Shown in pieces: positions 7,269-14,514 of a stretch of DNA of 16,433 bases. The stretch lies in NCBI GenBank assembly GCA_964580305.1, contig CAZOKL010000045.1, positions 1 to 16,433 on the forward strand, written 5' to 3'. Source of the DNA: Phocaeicola_A sp964580305 (GTDB lineage: Bacteria > Bacteroidota > Bacteroidia > Bacteroidales > Bacteroidaceae). Position numbers and translations under genes: made by a program. The notes under the pieces are model-generated. The model was not told where the DNA came from, searched no databases, and saw nothing but the letters and a program-made list of their open reading frames with translations. Position 1 is the stretch's first letter, and each line of letters begins with the position of its first letter.

Positions 7269-8104
7269 AGTTTTTCTCCTTTCATTGTGAGTGGACTGTC
7301 TATGTTGTTTGTGAAAAGCAGGCCCGTCCCCAAACCCTGCGGCATGACGGGATGGCGGGTGGCACACCATTGTGCAATGGCATTCAGCCCGACGTTGGAC
7401 TCCAAGGCCGAGGTAACCCACGAGCCAATGCCCCGCTCTCGGGCCAGCTCTGTCCACTCTTCCGCTCCGGCGATGCCTCCGTGGAGCGAAGGCTTGAGGA
7501 TGATGTATTGCGGGCGGATGGTGTTCAATAGCATCTCTTTGCGATGCCGCTCATTTATTCCGATGAGCTCCTCGTCGAGGGCGATAGCGACGGGAGAGGT
7601 GTGACACAGGCGGGCCATCTCCTCCCATTGTCCGGCGCGGATGGGTTGCTCAATGGAGTGCAGCGTGAAGGCTGCCAGCTTTTCTAGTTTTTTCATTGCG
7701 TCGCCAGGCGTAAAGGCACCGTTGGCGTCCACACGGAGTTCCACTTGTTCGGGGGAGAAATGTTGGCGGATGAAAGCCAGTAACGCTAGTTCGTGCTCGA
7801 AGTCGATGGCACCGATTTTCAACTTGATGCAACGGAAGCCCAGTTGCATCTTTTCTTCGATGCGGGCATACATCTCCTCGAACGTTCCCATCCAGATGAG
7901 TCCGTTGGTGGTGATGCCTGCTTGGCCGCGTGTGAAGTCGCTGTCCCACAACTTCCAGCTTCCTCCGGCATGGAAGTTCTGCAAGGCTGTTTCCAGGCCG
8001 AAGCGGATGGACGGATAGTCAAGCAACATCTCGGTGGGGATGCGACCGTCTTCTTCCATCTGCATACAGGCTTGGCGGAGCACATCTTCATAGTCCGGCA
8101 CGTC
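7253..8104 (-). CDS. menC: o-Succinylbenzoate synthase, C-terminal part (5' end in assembly gap)
   Basis: MenC is an enolase-superfamily dehydratase that converts SHCHC to o-succinylbenzoate. The 283 visible residues cover most of the barrel domain. Counting from the first visible residue, they include the catalytic KLK pair (Lys94 and Lys96), metal ligands Asp126 (VDAN), Glu152 (SIEQP) and Asp177 (ALDEE), and the second catalytic lysine Lys204 (ILKPS). These appear in the expected spacing, so the enzyme should be active if complete. The N-terminal capping segment, probably about 60-70 residues, is lost in the run of N. The gene is directly followed by menE with a 16-base overlap. It reads in frame through the gap into the menB fragment only by chance. 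Confidence 0.93.
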   Translation of the reverse strand, partial: DVPDYEDVLRQACMQMEEDGRIPTEMLLDYPSIRFGLETALQNFHAGGSWKLWDSDFTRGQAGITTNGLIWMGTFEEMYARIEEKMQLGFRCIKLKIGAIDFEHELALLAFIRQHFSPEQVELRVDANGAFTPGDAMKKLEKLAAFTLHSIEQPIRAGQWEEMARLCHTSPVAIALDEELIGINERHRKEMLLNTIRPQYIILKPSLHGGIAGAEEWTELARERGIGSWVTSALESNVGLNAIAQWCATRHPVMPQGLGTGLLFTNNIDSPLTMKGEKLWFNP

Positions 8105-8204
8105 NNNNNNNNNNNNNNNNNNNNNNNNNNNNNNNNNNNNNNNNNNNNNNNNNNNNNNNNNNNNNNNNNNNNNNNNNNNNNNNNNNNNNNNNNNNNNNNN
8201 NNNN
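8105..8204. other. Assembly gap (100 N) inside the men cluster
   Basis: Exactly 100 N is a standard placeholder for a gap of unknown size. The left side is MenC beginning mid-protein and the right side is the MenB N-terminus, so the missing DNA should hold about 215 codons of menB and about 60-70 codons of menC, roughly 0.8-0.9 kb if the genes are adjacent and intact. Confidence 0.9.
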
Positions 8205-8377
8205 ATGTCTTTGCACTCGCGGCAGTAGAGCAGTGCGTCGCTGATTTCGGATGTGGTGACTGGAGTGAATGCGTTGCGGTAGCGCGGGCGGTTGATGGTG
8301 ATTTTGGCAATGCCATGATAGAAGTCAAACAGGATGTCGTTGTATTCCTTAATTGGTGTCCATTCTCTTTGTGCCAT
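8205..8377 (-). CDS. menB: 1,4-Dihydroxy-2-naphthoyl-CoA synthase, N-terminal fragment
   Basis: MenB is a crotonase-fold enzyme that cyclises o-succinylbenzoyl-CoA to 1,4-dihydroxy-2-naphthoyl-CoA. Only the first 57 residues are visible before the assembly gap. They carry the crotonase opening typical of MenB: EWTPIKEYNDILFDFYHG, then IAKITINRPRYRNAFTPVT (about 24-42) and the helix start SEISDALLYCRE. This matches MenB, not MenC, showing that the single frame crossing the gap is a chimera of two genes. The catalytic region (the GGDQ and later loops) is in the gap. I see no menD directly upstream, where it often lies in related genomes. Confidence 0.92.
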
Positions 8378-8601
8378 AATTATGAAACTGTTAAGATTAT
8401 AAATTGAATATCAGCAGGCCAATCGGGATGTATTTCCTAACGTTATTAGTGCTGACAAATTAAAATCAGGAAACAACACCCCATCAACCTTAGTAATAAA
8501 CAAGGGCAAGTTTATAGAAAAAATCATTAATCCGCAAGAAAGGGAGGAGCATTCCCTCCGAAACATCATGGGCGCGAATCCTTGTCTCCTCAAACCGGCT
8601 G
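8378..8601. other. Intergenic region between menB and the phosphatase gene
   Basis: No credible gene lies here. On the minus strand a small hairpin (GGAGG/CCTCC arms at 8543-8547 and 8555-8559, 7-base loop) is followed by a pyrimidine-rich stretch and may be a weak terminator for the phosphatase gene. A near-match to a -7 box (TTAATTTG, around 8455-8462 on the minus strand) could serve menB. Both are low-confidence calls. Confidence 0.35.
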
Positions 8602-9117
8602 TCAATGGCCTATGATGCCCGTTTTTGTCAGTTCCTTCAGCAACCCCGCACAAGCATCCTCAAGTATATCCAACACATTTTCGAATCCCGACGCACCGCC
8701 GTAGTAGGGGTCGGGTACATAGTCGACAACTTTCTGCACGCAGTAGTCCGTCATGCGGTGGATTTTCCTTTCCTCTTCGATGCCGGGAGCACGGTCGTGC
8801 AGGTCGTCGATGTTGCGGTCATCCATGCCGATGATGAGGTCGAAGTCATAGAAATCATCAGTCGTCACGGGGCGTGAGTGGTGAGTGAGCATGTAGCCTC
8901 TTCGTGCGGCATGTGTCCGCATGCGTGGGTCGGGCAGTTCGCCTTGGTGATAGCTCAGGATGCCGGCAGAGTCCACACGGACATCCATTTCCAATCCCGA
9001 ACGTCGCAGGAGTGTGCGCATGATTTCTTCGGCAGCTGACGAACGGCAAATGTTGCCCAAACAGACAAAGAGTATCTTATATCTCTTATTGAGAATTTGT
9101 GCATTATCGCTTTTCAT
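8602..9117 (-). CDS. Low-molecular-weight protein-tyrosine phosphatase
   Basis: The enzyme removes phosphate from tyrosine residues through a cysteinyl-phosphate intermediate. The 171-residue protein has the signature loop CLGNICRS (19-26), a CX5R motif with nucleophile Cys19 and Arg25, close to the N-terminus as the family requires. The general acid Asp136 lies in the DPYYGG loop (136-141). A short N-terminal extension of about 12 residues precedes the first strand. In many bacteria such phosphatases (Wzb/Etp type) counteract capsule tyrosine kinases, but no such kinase is in this window and the polysaccharide genes lie more than 5 kb away, so that role is only a possibility. It probably has its own promoter (box at 9159-9166). 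Confidence 0.95.
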   Translation of the reverse strand: MKSDNAQILNKRYKILFVCLGNICRSSAAEEIMRTLLRRSGLEMDVRVDSAGILSYHQGELPDPRMRTHAARRGYMLTHHSRPVTTDDFYDFDLIIGMDDRNIDDLHDRAPGIEEERKIHRMTDYCVQKVVDYVPDPYYGGASGFENVLDILEDACAGLLKELTKTGIIGH

Positions 9118-9158
9118 GTCAAATAACAGGTCTTGTGGTTTACAATCTTTTTCGGTCG

Positions 9159-9166
9159 CAAAAGTA
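9159..9166 (-). promoter_or_regulatory. -7 box for the tyrosine phosphatase gene
   Basis: The minus strand reads TACTTTTG, an exact TAnnTTTG match about 42 bases ahead of the ATG at 9117. It is the same sequence as the box before frr. A clear -33 TTTG at 19 bases is not seen. Confidence 0.5.
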
Positions 9167-9368
9167 AGAAATTAAAATCACATGAGGAGAAACTGTTGCG
9201 TTGGTGGCTCCGGTCTGCTGTGATTTCAAGAACCGAGAGCATTGATTTACCACTGAGGCATAATGATGGCTGGGCAGACTGAAGGACACCAAGATTACAG
9301 ACGAGGGCAGCACGGTGGCAGGCATGCGCGCGAATTTTAGTATTTATGAAACGAACAGTTTATGCTGT

Positions 9369-9397
9369 ATGCTGCCACATTAAAAAATGTGTAGCAT
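9369..9397 (-). terminator. Hairpin just after the priA stop
   Basis: Arms CACATT (9376-9381) and AATGTG (9386-9391) enclose a 4-base loop, and outer arms ATGCT (9369-9373) and AGCAT (9393-9397) extend the stem past a small bulge, giving 11 pairs in all. It begins 10 bases after the priA stop codon. No T-run follows the minus-strand 3' arm, so it may act as an mRNA-stabilising or weak terminator hairpin rather than a classic intrinsic terminator. Confidence 0.45.
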
Positions 9398-9406
9398 GTG
9401 GGCCGG

Positions 9407-11875
9407 TTACGTTGGATCCACGTCATAATACACCACCAGCGAGCGGAAGCGTTCGTCCTCGAGCAGTTGGTGTTGGATGCGTAGCAAGTAGTTCCGCACT
9501 TTGGAGCCGGACATGTTCAAGTCCAGTTTAATCACAATTTTCTTAATGAACAACATCTGGATGCGGCCCACGGGCGGTTTGTCCGGGCCCAGCACTTTGT
9601 CGGCAAAAGCCGTGCGCAGCCAGGCGGCGAGCGTGTCGGCAGCTTGGTTGACCACCTCCTCTTTGCGGTGTTTCAGGTAGACGTAGATGAAGCGGCAGAA
9701 AGGCGGATAGCGGAACGTCCGGCGTTCGGCTGTCTGGTCTTCATACATTTGTGCATAGTCATTGGTGACCACCTGGCGGATGACCGGCAGGTCGGGCGAC
9801 TTTGTCTGGAGGATGACCAGTCCGCGCTTGTCACGCCGTCCGGCGCGTCCTGCCACTTGTGCCATGAGTTGGAAGGCACGTTCGTGGGCACGGAAGTCCG
9901 GATAGTTGAGCATGTTGTCTGCGTTGAGTATGCCCACCACGCTCACGTGGTCAAAGTCCAGCCCCTTGCTGACCATCTGTGTGCCGATGAGGATGTGCGT
10001 TTTGCCAGCCTCAAAGTCGGCGATGATGCGCTCGTAGGCTGAGCGGCTGCGAGTGGTGTCAAGATCCATGCGTGCCACTTTTGCGTCGGGAAAAATCTCG
10101 CGGATGTTGTCTTCAATTTTTTCCGTGCCGAACCCCCGGTTCACCAGTTCCGCACTGCCGCAGGCCGGGCAGGAGCGGGGGACGGCATACGTGCAGCCGC
10201 AATAGTGGCATGTGAGCTGGTTCAGCCCTTTGTGATAGGTGAGGCTCACATCACAGTTCTTGCACTTAGGCACCCATCCGCACACCTTGCATTCAATCAT
10301 CGGGGCAAAGCCGCGTCGGTTCTGAAACAGGATGACCTGTTCACGGTGTTCAAGTGCCTGACGTATGGCCGCCAGCAGTTGGGGCGAGAACGGACCGTTC
10401 ATCATTTTCTTCCGCGCCAACTCCTTGATGTTCACAATGTGGACGTCGGGCAGGCGGATGTCCTTGTAGCGCTCACCCAGTGTCACCAGGGCATATTTTC
10501 CCGTCAGTGCGTTGTGATAACTGTCGACGCTGGGGGTCGCCGTGCCGAGCAACACTTTGGCGCCATAGAGCGAGGCCAGCATGACGGCCGTGTCGCGGGC
10601 ATGATAGCGTGGGGCGGGGTCTTGCTGTTTGTAGGTCGTCTCATGTTCTTCGTCGATGATGACAAGTCCCAGTTTGTGAAAGGGCAGGAACACCGAAGAG
10701 CGCACGCCGAGAATGATGTCGTAGTGTCTTTCGGGGTGGAGTTGCTTTTGCCAGATTTCCACCCGCTCGGCATCGGGGAACTTCGAGTGGTAGATGCCGA
10801 TGCGGTTGCCGAACACCCGTTTCAGCCGTTCGGTGATTTGTGTCGTGAGGGCTATTTCGGGCAAGAGATAGAGCACCTGCCGTCCGCTTTCGATGGTTTG
10901 CCGGATGAGGTGGATGTAGATTTCCGTCTTTCCGCTGGAGGTGACTCCGTGGAGCAGGCAGACATTTTTCTCACGGAAGCTGTTGAGAATGGCGTCGTAG
11001 GCCGTTTGTTGGGCTGGGTTGAGGGGATTGATGTCGATGGTGTGTGCTTGTTCGCGCTCAAGCCGTCCCACTTCAAATTGGTAGGTCTCGAAAATGCCTT
11101 TCTCCACCAGTCCGTTGAACACGGCAGGTGTCGCGTTTGCACGGGTCAGCAGTTCTTTCTTGCCCACTTCGTGCAGTGTGGATTTGTTTGTGAAAAAGCC
11201 GGACAACTCAAGATATTTCATCAGCAGTGCAAGCTGTTTTGGAGCATGTGCCAGTTTGTCGAAAAGCTGCCTCAGGTGTTCTTCCGTCTGGAAGTCGGAC
11301 GTCAGCTTTACACGTGTTTCCGTCTTGGGCTTGTAGCTGCGTTTGAGTTCCTCCTTGACGCTGATGGCTCCTTTGGCCAGCAGGTTGTTGATGACGGGCA
11401 GGATGTTTTTCGTTGCGTCGGTCTTCTTTTCCAGCTGGGTGATGCACTGTTCGGAGTCCACTGCCAGCAGGTCAAGCACCTGTTGTTCGCGTGGGGTGAG
11501 CGGTGCTTCGGCTTCATAGTCGGGGTTGGCCGTCACGATGGTCTCGCTTTCCAGCTTCATGCCCGAGGGCAGGGCTGCCTTGTAGATGTCGCCCGGCGTG
11601 CAGAGATAGTAAGAAGCCATCCACTTCCACAGGTGGAATTGTTGTGGCAGAAGGATGGGCTGTTCGTCGAGCAGCTCTGCCACGTCTTTCGTTTCGTAAG
11701 CCTCTGGCGGACAGTAGTGTACCTGAACTACTAAGGCTGTGTAGAACTTCTTCCGTCCGAAAGGCACAATTACACGGCAACCACTCTGCACTTTCCCTTT
11801 CAGGGAATCAGGCAGCGAGTAGGTGTACCAGTTGGCCAATGGCAATGGCAGAAGAACATCGACGTATTGCTTCAT
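9407..11875 (-). CDS. priA: Primosomal protein N', replication restart helicase PriA
   Basis: PriA recognises stalled or collapsed replication forks and reloads the replisome. The 822-residue product has the N-terminal 3'-DNA-binding domain (about 1-105) and a winged-helix region (about 125-180). The superfamily 2 helicase core follows: Walker A GVTSSGKTE (310-318), DEEH (408-411), GTATPS (444-449), QNRRG (518-522), GTQMVSKGLDF (631-641) and QVAGRAGR (673-680). Between the lobes sits the zinc-binding insert, with eight cysteines in the pairs 529/532, 538/541, 556/559 and 569/572, plus an extra Cys561. All motifs are intact. The length is somewhat above the 730 or so residues of E. coli PriA, as I recall for Bacteroidetes. 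The ATG at 11875 gives a standard N-terminus. Its promoter region is lost in the assembly gap upstream. Confidence 0.97.
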   Translation of the reverse strand: MKQYVDVLLPLPLANWYTYSLPDSLKGKVQSGCRVIVPFGRKKFYTALVVQVHYCPPEAYETKDVAELLDEQPILLPQQFHLWKWMASYYLCTPGDIYKAALPSGMKLESETIVTANPDYEAEAPLTPREQQVLDLLAVDSEQCITQLEKKTDATKNILPVINNLLAKGAISVKEELKRSYKPKTETRVKLTSDFQTEEHLRQLFDKLAHAPKQLALLMKYLELSGFFTNKSTLHEVGKKELLTRANATPAVFNGLVEKGIFETYQFEVGRLEREQAHTIDINPLNPAQQTAYDAILNSFREKNVCLLHGVTSSGKTEIYIHLIRQTIESGRQVLYLLPEIALTTQITERLKRVFGNRIGIYHSKFPDAERVEIWQKQLHPERHYDIILGVRSSVFLPFHKLGLVIIDEEHETTYKQQDPAPRYHARDTAVMLASLYGAKVLLGTATPSVDSYHNALTGKYALVTLGERYKDIRLPDVHIVNIKELARKKMMNGPFSPQLLAAIRQALEHREQVILFQNRRGFAPMIECKVCGWVPKCKNCDVSLTYHKGLNQLTCHYCGCTYAVPRSCPACGSAELVNRGFGTEKIEDNIREIFPDAKVARMDLDTTRSRSAYERIIADFEAGKTHILIGTQMVSKGLDFDHVSVVGILNADNMLNYPDFRAHERAFQLMAQVAGRAGRRDKRGLVILQTKSPDLPVIRQVVTNDYAQMYEDQTAERRTFRYPPFCRFIYVYLKHRKEEVVNQAADTLAAWLRTAFADKVLGPDKPPVGRIQMLFIKKIVIKLDLNMSGSKVRNYLLRIQHQLLEDERFRSLVVYYDVDPT

Positions 11876-11889
11876 AAACTCATGTCAAC

Positions 11890-11989
11890 NNNNNNNNNNN
11901 NNNNNNNNNNNNNNNNNNNNNNNNNNNNNNNNNNNNNNNNNNNNNNNNNNNNNNNNNNNNNNNNNNNNNNNNNNNNNNNNNNNNNNNNN
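11890..11989. other. Assembly gap (100 N) upstream of priA
   Basis: A 100-base placeholder lies between the priA start (11875) and the stop codon of the next minus-strand gene (11994). True size is unknown. Neither flanking gene is cut by it, so it could hide only an intergenic spacer or one or more whole genes. Confidence 0.9.
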
Positions 11990-11993
11990 GTTT

Positions 11994-14030
11994 CTATTTT
12001 TTAAGTTCCGGATAGCTGATGCGCGTGTGGTAGACGGCTTTCAGTTTTTCCTTAAACAATGCCTTGATGGTCGAGATGTCCTTGAACGTGATGGGGCACT
12101 CCAGGAAGAATCCCTCGCTCACCTGGCTGTCAATAATCTTGTCCACCAAGCCGTTGATGCTGTCTTCGGTATATTCCTTGAGGCTGTGTGAGGCCGCCTC
12201 CACGGCGTCGGCCATCATCAGGATGGCCTGTTCGCGCGTCCAGGGATTCTGCCCCGGATAGGTGAAGATGTTTTCATCAACAGGTTCCTCGGGATGCTCA
12301 TTCTTGTAGGAGATGTAGAAATATTTCGTTTTGCCGTGTCCGTGATGGGTGGCGATGAAGTCGCGTATCACCTTCGGCAAGTTATATTTCTCGGCCAGTT
12401 TCAGACCGTAGGTCACGTGATTGATGATGATTTGTGCGCTCTGTTCGTAGCCCAGACTCTTGTGCGGGTTCACACCGTTCTGGTTTTCGGTGAAGAACAC
12501 CGGATTGCCCATCTTGCCTATGTCGTGATAGAGTGCTCCCGTACGCACCAGCTGGCTCTTGGCCTCAATCTTGTTGGCCGCCTCGGCGGCGAGGTTGGCC
12601 ACCTGCATCGTGTGCTGGAAGGTGCCCGGTGCCACCTCCGACAGTTGGCGCAGCAGCGGGTGGTTGATGTTGGAAAGCTCGACGAGTGTCACGTTTGACG
12701 TGAAGCCGAACAGCTTTTCCAGCACGAACAGGAGCGGATAGGTGAACAGCAGGAGCACGCCGTTGGTGAGGAAGTTGAGATACATCGACATGTCCAGCTT
12801 CGTCAGGTCGTTTTCCGTGATGAGCTCATAGGCGAAGTAGGTCAGGCAGTAGCACAGGGTGATGAAAAATGCCGTGCGGAACAGCTGTGAGCGTTGCGAC
12901 AGTTCGCGCAGGCTGTGGATGGCCGCCAGTCCGCCGATGACTTGCAGGATGAGGAAGTCATACGGATAACGCAGCACGACGGAGCAAATCAGGATGGTCA
13001 CCAGATGGGCCATGAAAGCCGTGCGCGAGTCCATGAACACCCGGATGGCGATGGGCAGAATGGCAACGGGCAGTATGTAGATGCTCAAAAAGTCATAGGC
13101 CACCATCAGTGACGTGATGATGGGAAACAGTGTCATCAGCGAAATGAGCAGCAGCAGGCTGCGCTTGCGCTCGAAATAGTCATGGCGGAACAACTCCAGA
13201 TAGATGAAGAAAGCCCCCATGAAGATGCCCACGAACAGATATCGTCCCAACCAGATGAGGTTCTTGCTGTTCAGGTTGCTGCGCTTCAGTGACTCTTTTT
13301 CGTATGAAAGCAGCTTGTTGTAGATGTCGTCGGTCACAATGTCGCCGCGGTCGACTATCTTTTCCTCGCGCACCACCATGCCCTTGGCCATCGAGATGCT
13401 GCCCAGCAGCTCTTTGCGTGTGGCTTCTGATTTCTCCTTGTCATATGTCAGGTTGGCCACGATGTAGTCGTTGAGGTTGCACTGTTGCAGCACGTTCTTG
13501 TTGTAGTGCAGCGTGTCGGCGTTAATCAGATGCTCGTAGGCCTCTTTCACGGTAAACAGGCTGTTGGTTCTGCGCGTGGCGGCCATGTTCTTCTCCACAA
13601 TTTGCACATTGGTCACTCCCCAGCGTGCAATGCTGTCCGCATCGGCGTTGGAGATGACGCCGCGCTTGTAGATTTCAGCCAGCAACTCTTCGATGTGTGT
13701 CAGGTAATATCCGTTGGGCACGTGAAACGTACGCCCGTTGTTGGCCTGCAACTTCTTCAGCTGCTGTTCGCCCACGCTCATGTCCAGGTCATAATAAGGC
13801 TGGAACAGTTTGAGCACGCTGTCTTCCTCCTGCTTCACCGAGGCTTCATCCTTGTAGATGGGAAAGTCGAATGTGGCCACCAACTGGCCGTAGCGCCAAG
13901 GCTTGCCCTTGTCAAACTGGTAGTTGAATTTGCCGTCGCTGGGCATGAAGGAGACGATGAGAACGACAGATGCAAGATAGACGATGCACTTGTAGACAAT
14001 GTCTCTGTAAGAAGATATTTTCGTGCTCAT
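11994..14030 (-). CDS. 7TM-HD membrane phosphohydrolase, probable c-di-AMP phosphodiesterase (PgpH-like)
   Basis: The 678-residue architecture is that of the 7TMR-HD family. It has one N-terminal membrane helix (about 11-29), an extracytoplasmic domain (about 30-255), a block of seven predicted membrane helices (about 258-440) and a cytoplasmic HD domain (about 455-640). The HD metal-site residues are visible: His473 in FQHT, HDIGK (502-506), His537, HH (562-563) and Asp608 in MADAVEA. Characterised members such as Listeria PgpH break c-di-AMP to pApA, so that is the likely activity here, by family inference. No diadenylate cyclase is in the window. A divergent intergenic region of 484 bases separates it from the upxY gene. 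An assembly gap begins just beyond its stop codon. Confidence 0.93.
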   Translation of the reverse strand: MSTKISSYRDIVYKCIVYLASVVLIVSFMPSDGKFNYQFDKGKPWRYGQLVATFDFPIYKDEASVKQEEDSVLKLFQPYYDLDMSVGEQQLKKLQANNGRTFHVPNGYYLTHIEELLAEIYKRGVISNADADSIARWGVTNVQIVEKNMAATRRTNSLFTVKEAYEHLINADTLHYNKNVLQQCNLNDYIVANLTYDKEKSEATRKELLGSISMAKGMVVREEKIVDRGDIVTDDIYNKLLSYEKESLKRSNLNSKNLIWLGRYLFVGIFMGAFFIYLELFRHDYFERKRSLLLLISLMTLFPIITSLMVAYDFLSIYILPVAILPIAIRVFMDSRTAFMAHLVTILICSVVLRYPYDFLILQVIGGLAAIHSLRELSQRSQLFRTAFFITLCYCLTYFAYELITENDLTKLDMSMYLNFLTNGVLLLFTYPLLFVLEKLFGFTSNVTLVELSNINHPLLRQLSEVAPGTFQHTMQVANLAAEAANKIEAKSQLVRTGALYHDIGKMGNPVFFTENQNGVNPHKSLGYEQSAQIIINHVTYGLKLAEKYNLPKVIRDFIATHHGHGKTKYFYISYKNEHPEEPVDENIFTYPGQNPWTREQAILMMADAVEAASHSLKEYTEDSINGLVDKIIDSQVSEGFFLECPITFKDISTIKALFKEKLKAVYHTRISYPELKK

Positions 14031-14140
14031 AAATAGAAATATGAAGTCGATTAGTCTGCGCGAATATACGTAAAAAAACGATAGGCGCAGGCTTCTGCAC
14101 GGTGAAAATCCGTATTCCCGTTTTTGGCACGCCGACGTGG

Positions 14141-14206
14141 CCCTCCTTTCCGTGTCTGCTTACCCTCCTTTCCGTGCTCGGGCGGAGTCTATTCCGTGGT
14201 CGGGCC
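14141..14206. repeat. Three tandem 22-bp units
   Basis: The first two units (14141 and 14163) share an identical 14-base start, CCCTCCTTTCCGTG. The second and third (14185) share TTCCGTG and a following TCGGGC, with 15 of 22 positions equal. TTCCGTG thus recurs at 14148, 14170 and 14192, always 22 bases apart, close to two helical turns. A 9-base inverted copy of the start, GAAAGGAGG, follows at 14207-14215 and could pair with the second unit. Confidence 0.7.
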
Positions 14207-14284
14207 GAAAGGAGGCCCCGCACGGCCCTTGTCCGGACAGGAGAGGCGGGGGCCGGCAACGACTTTATTTTAAGCCATGAAAGA

Positions 14285-14315
14285 TTTTATTTTCTTTGTA
14301 AACTGCATATCTTTG
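14285..14315 (+). promoter_or_regulatory. Likely promoter for upxY and the polysaccharide genes
   Basis: The -7 box TATCTTTG (14308-14315) is an exact TAnnTTTG match. A TTTT element (14285-14288) lies 19 bases upstream at the -33 position. Transcription would start near 14322 and leave a leader of about 190 bases before the upxY ATG, long enough for regulatory RNA structure. Confidence 0.6.
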
Positions 14316-14460
14316 CAAACGCAATCCCGTTCATTGTTGCGGCTGTGGCGTTTTGATGACGCTAGACGGAAGTGTCTTTGTGACGCGCGTTTGCATCTTT
14401 GTGGCATAAATTAAAGTTCCCCGTTTGACTCTCGTGTGGCAGATGGGGAGATTGTTGGTG

Positions 14461-14500
14461 CGTGAAGGTGTGAAAAGAACGGGAGTGTAAATCCTTCACG
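14461..14500 (+). promoter_or_regulatory. Leader hairpin just ahead of upxY
   Basis: CGTGAAGG (14461-14468) and CCTTCACG (14493-14500) are perfect inverted 8-base arms around a 24-base, purine-rich loop. The 3' arm ends 14 bases before the upxY start codon. In the transcript this could occlude ribosome entry or be a site for the antiterminator itself; neither is shown. Confidence 0.5.
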
Positions 14501-14514
14501 GAATCAGAGAATTT

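Larger units (their letters stand above)
9118..9406. other. Intergenic region between the phosphatase gene and priA
   Basis: Apart from the -7 box near 9160 and a hairpin at 9369-9397, I recognise nothing in these 289 bases. Short open frames here have unconvincing sequence, and no tRNA fold was seen. Confidence 0.4.
14031..14514. other. Divergent intergenic region, GC-rich and structured in the middle
   Basis: This 484-base stretch separates the minus-strand HD gene from the plus-strand upxY gene. It has a weak -7 candidate for the HD gene (TATATTCG at 14068-14061 on the minus strand, 7 of 8 matches) and a GC-rich block with 22-bp repeats at 14141-14206. There is also a GGGCC/GGCCC hairpin at 14202-14218, a 10-bp palindrome TGTCCGGACA at 14230-14239, a plus-strand promoter near 14285-14315 and a leader hairpin at 14461-14500. 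An 84-codon open frame (14102-14356) has low-complexity sequence and I do not call it a gene. Confidence 0.6.

Noticed and set aside
7269..7457. 63-codon N-terminal extension of menE
   Set aside because: It lies entirely within menC coding sequence in another frame; the ATG at 7268 gives a normal short-form MenE.
8411..8653. 80-codon minus-strand frame between menB and the phosphatase gene
   Set aside because: It starts inside the phosphatase gene in another frame and has no recognisable features.
10205..11734. 509-codon open frame on the plus strand, antisense to priA
   Set aside because: It is a shadow of priA: the opposite strand has every PriA motif intact, and the antisense protein is rich in His, Val and Gln with no recognisable domain.
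13485..14036. 183-codon plus-strand frame opposite the 5' part of the HD phosphohydrolase gene
   Set aside because: It mirrors the codon pattern of the real minus-strand gene and shows no domain.
14102..14356. 84-codon plus-strand frame in the GC-rich intergenic region
   Set aside because: It is built on the tandem repeat, has low-complexity Arg- and Leu-rich sequence, and includes the proposed promoter at its 3' end.
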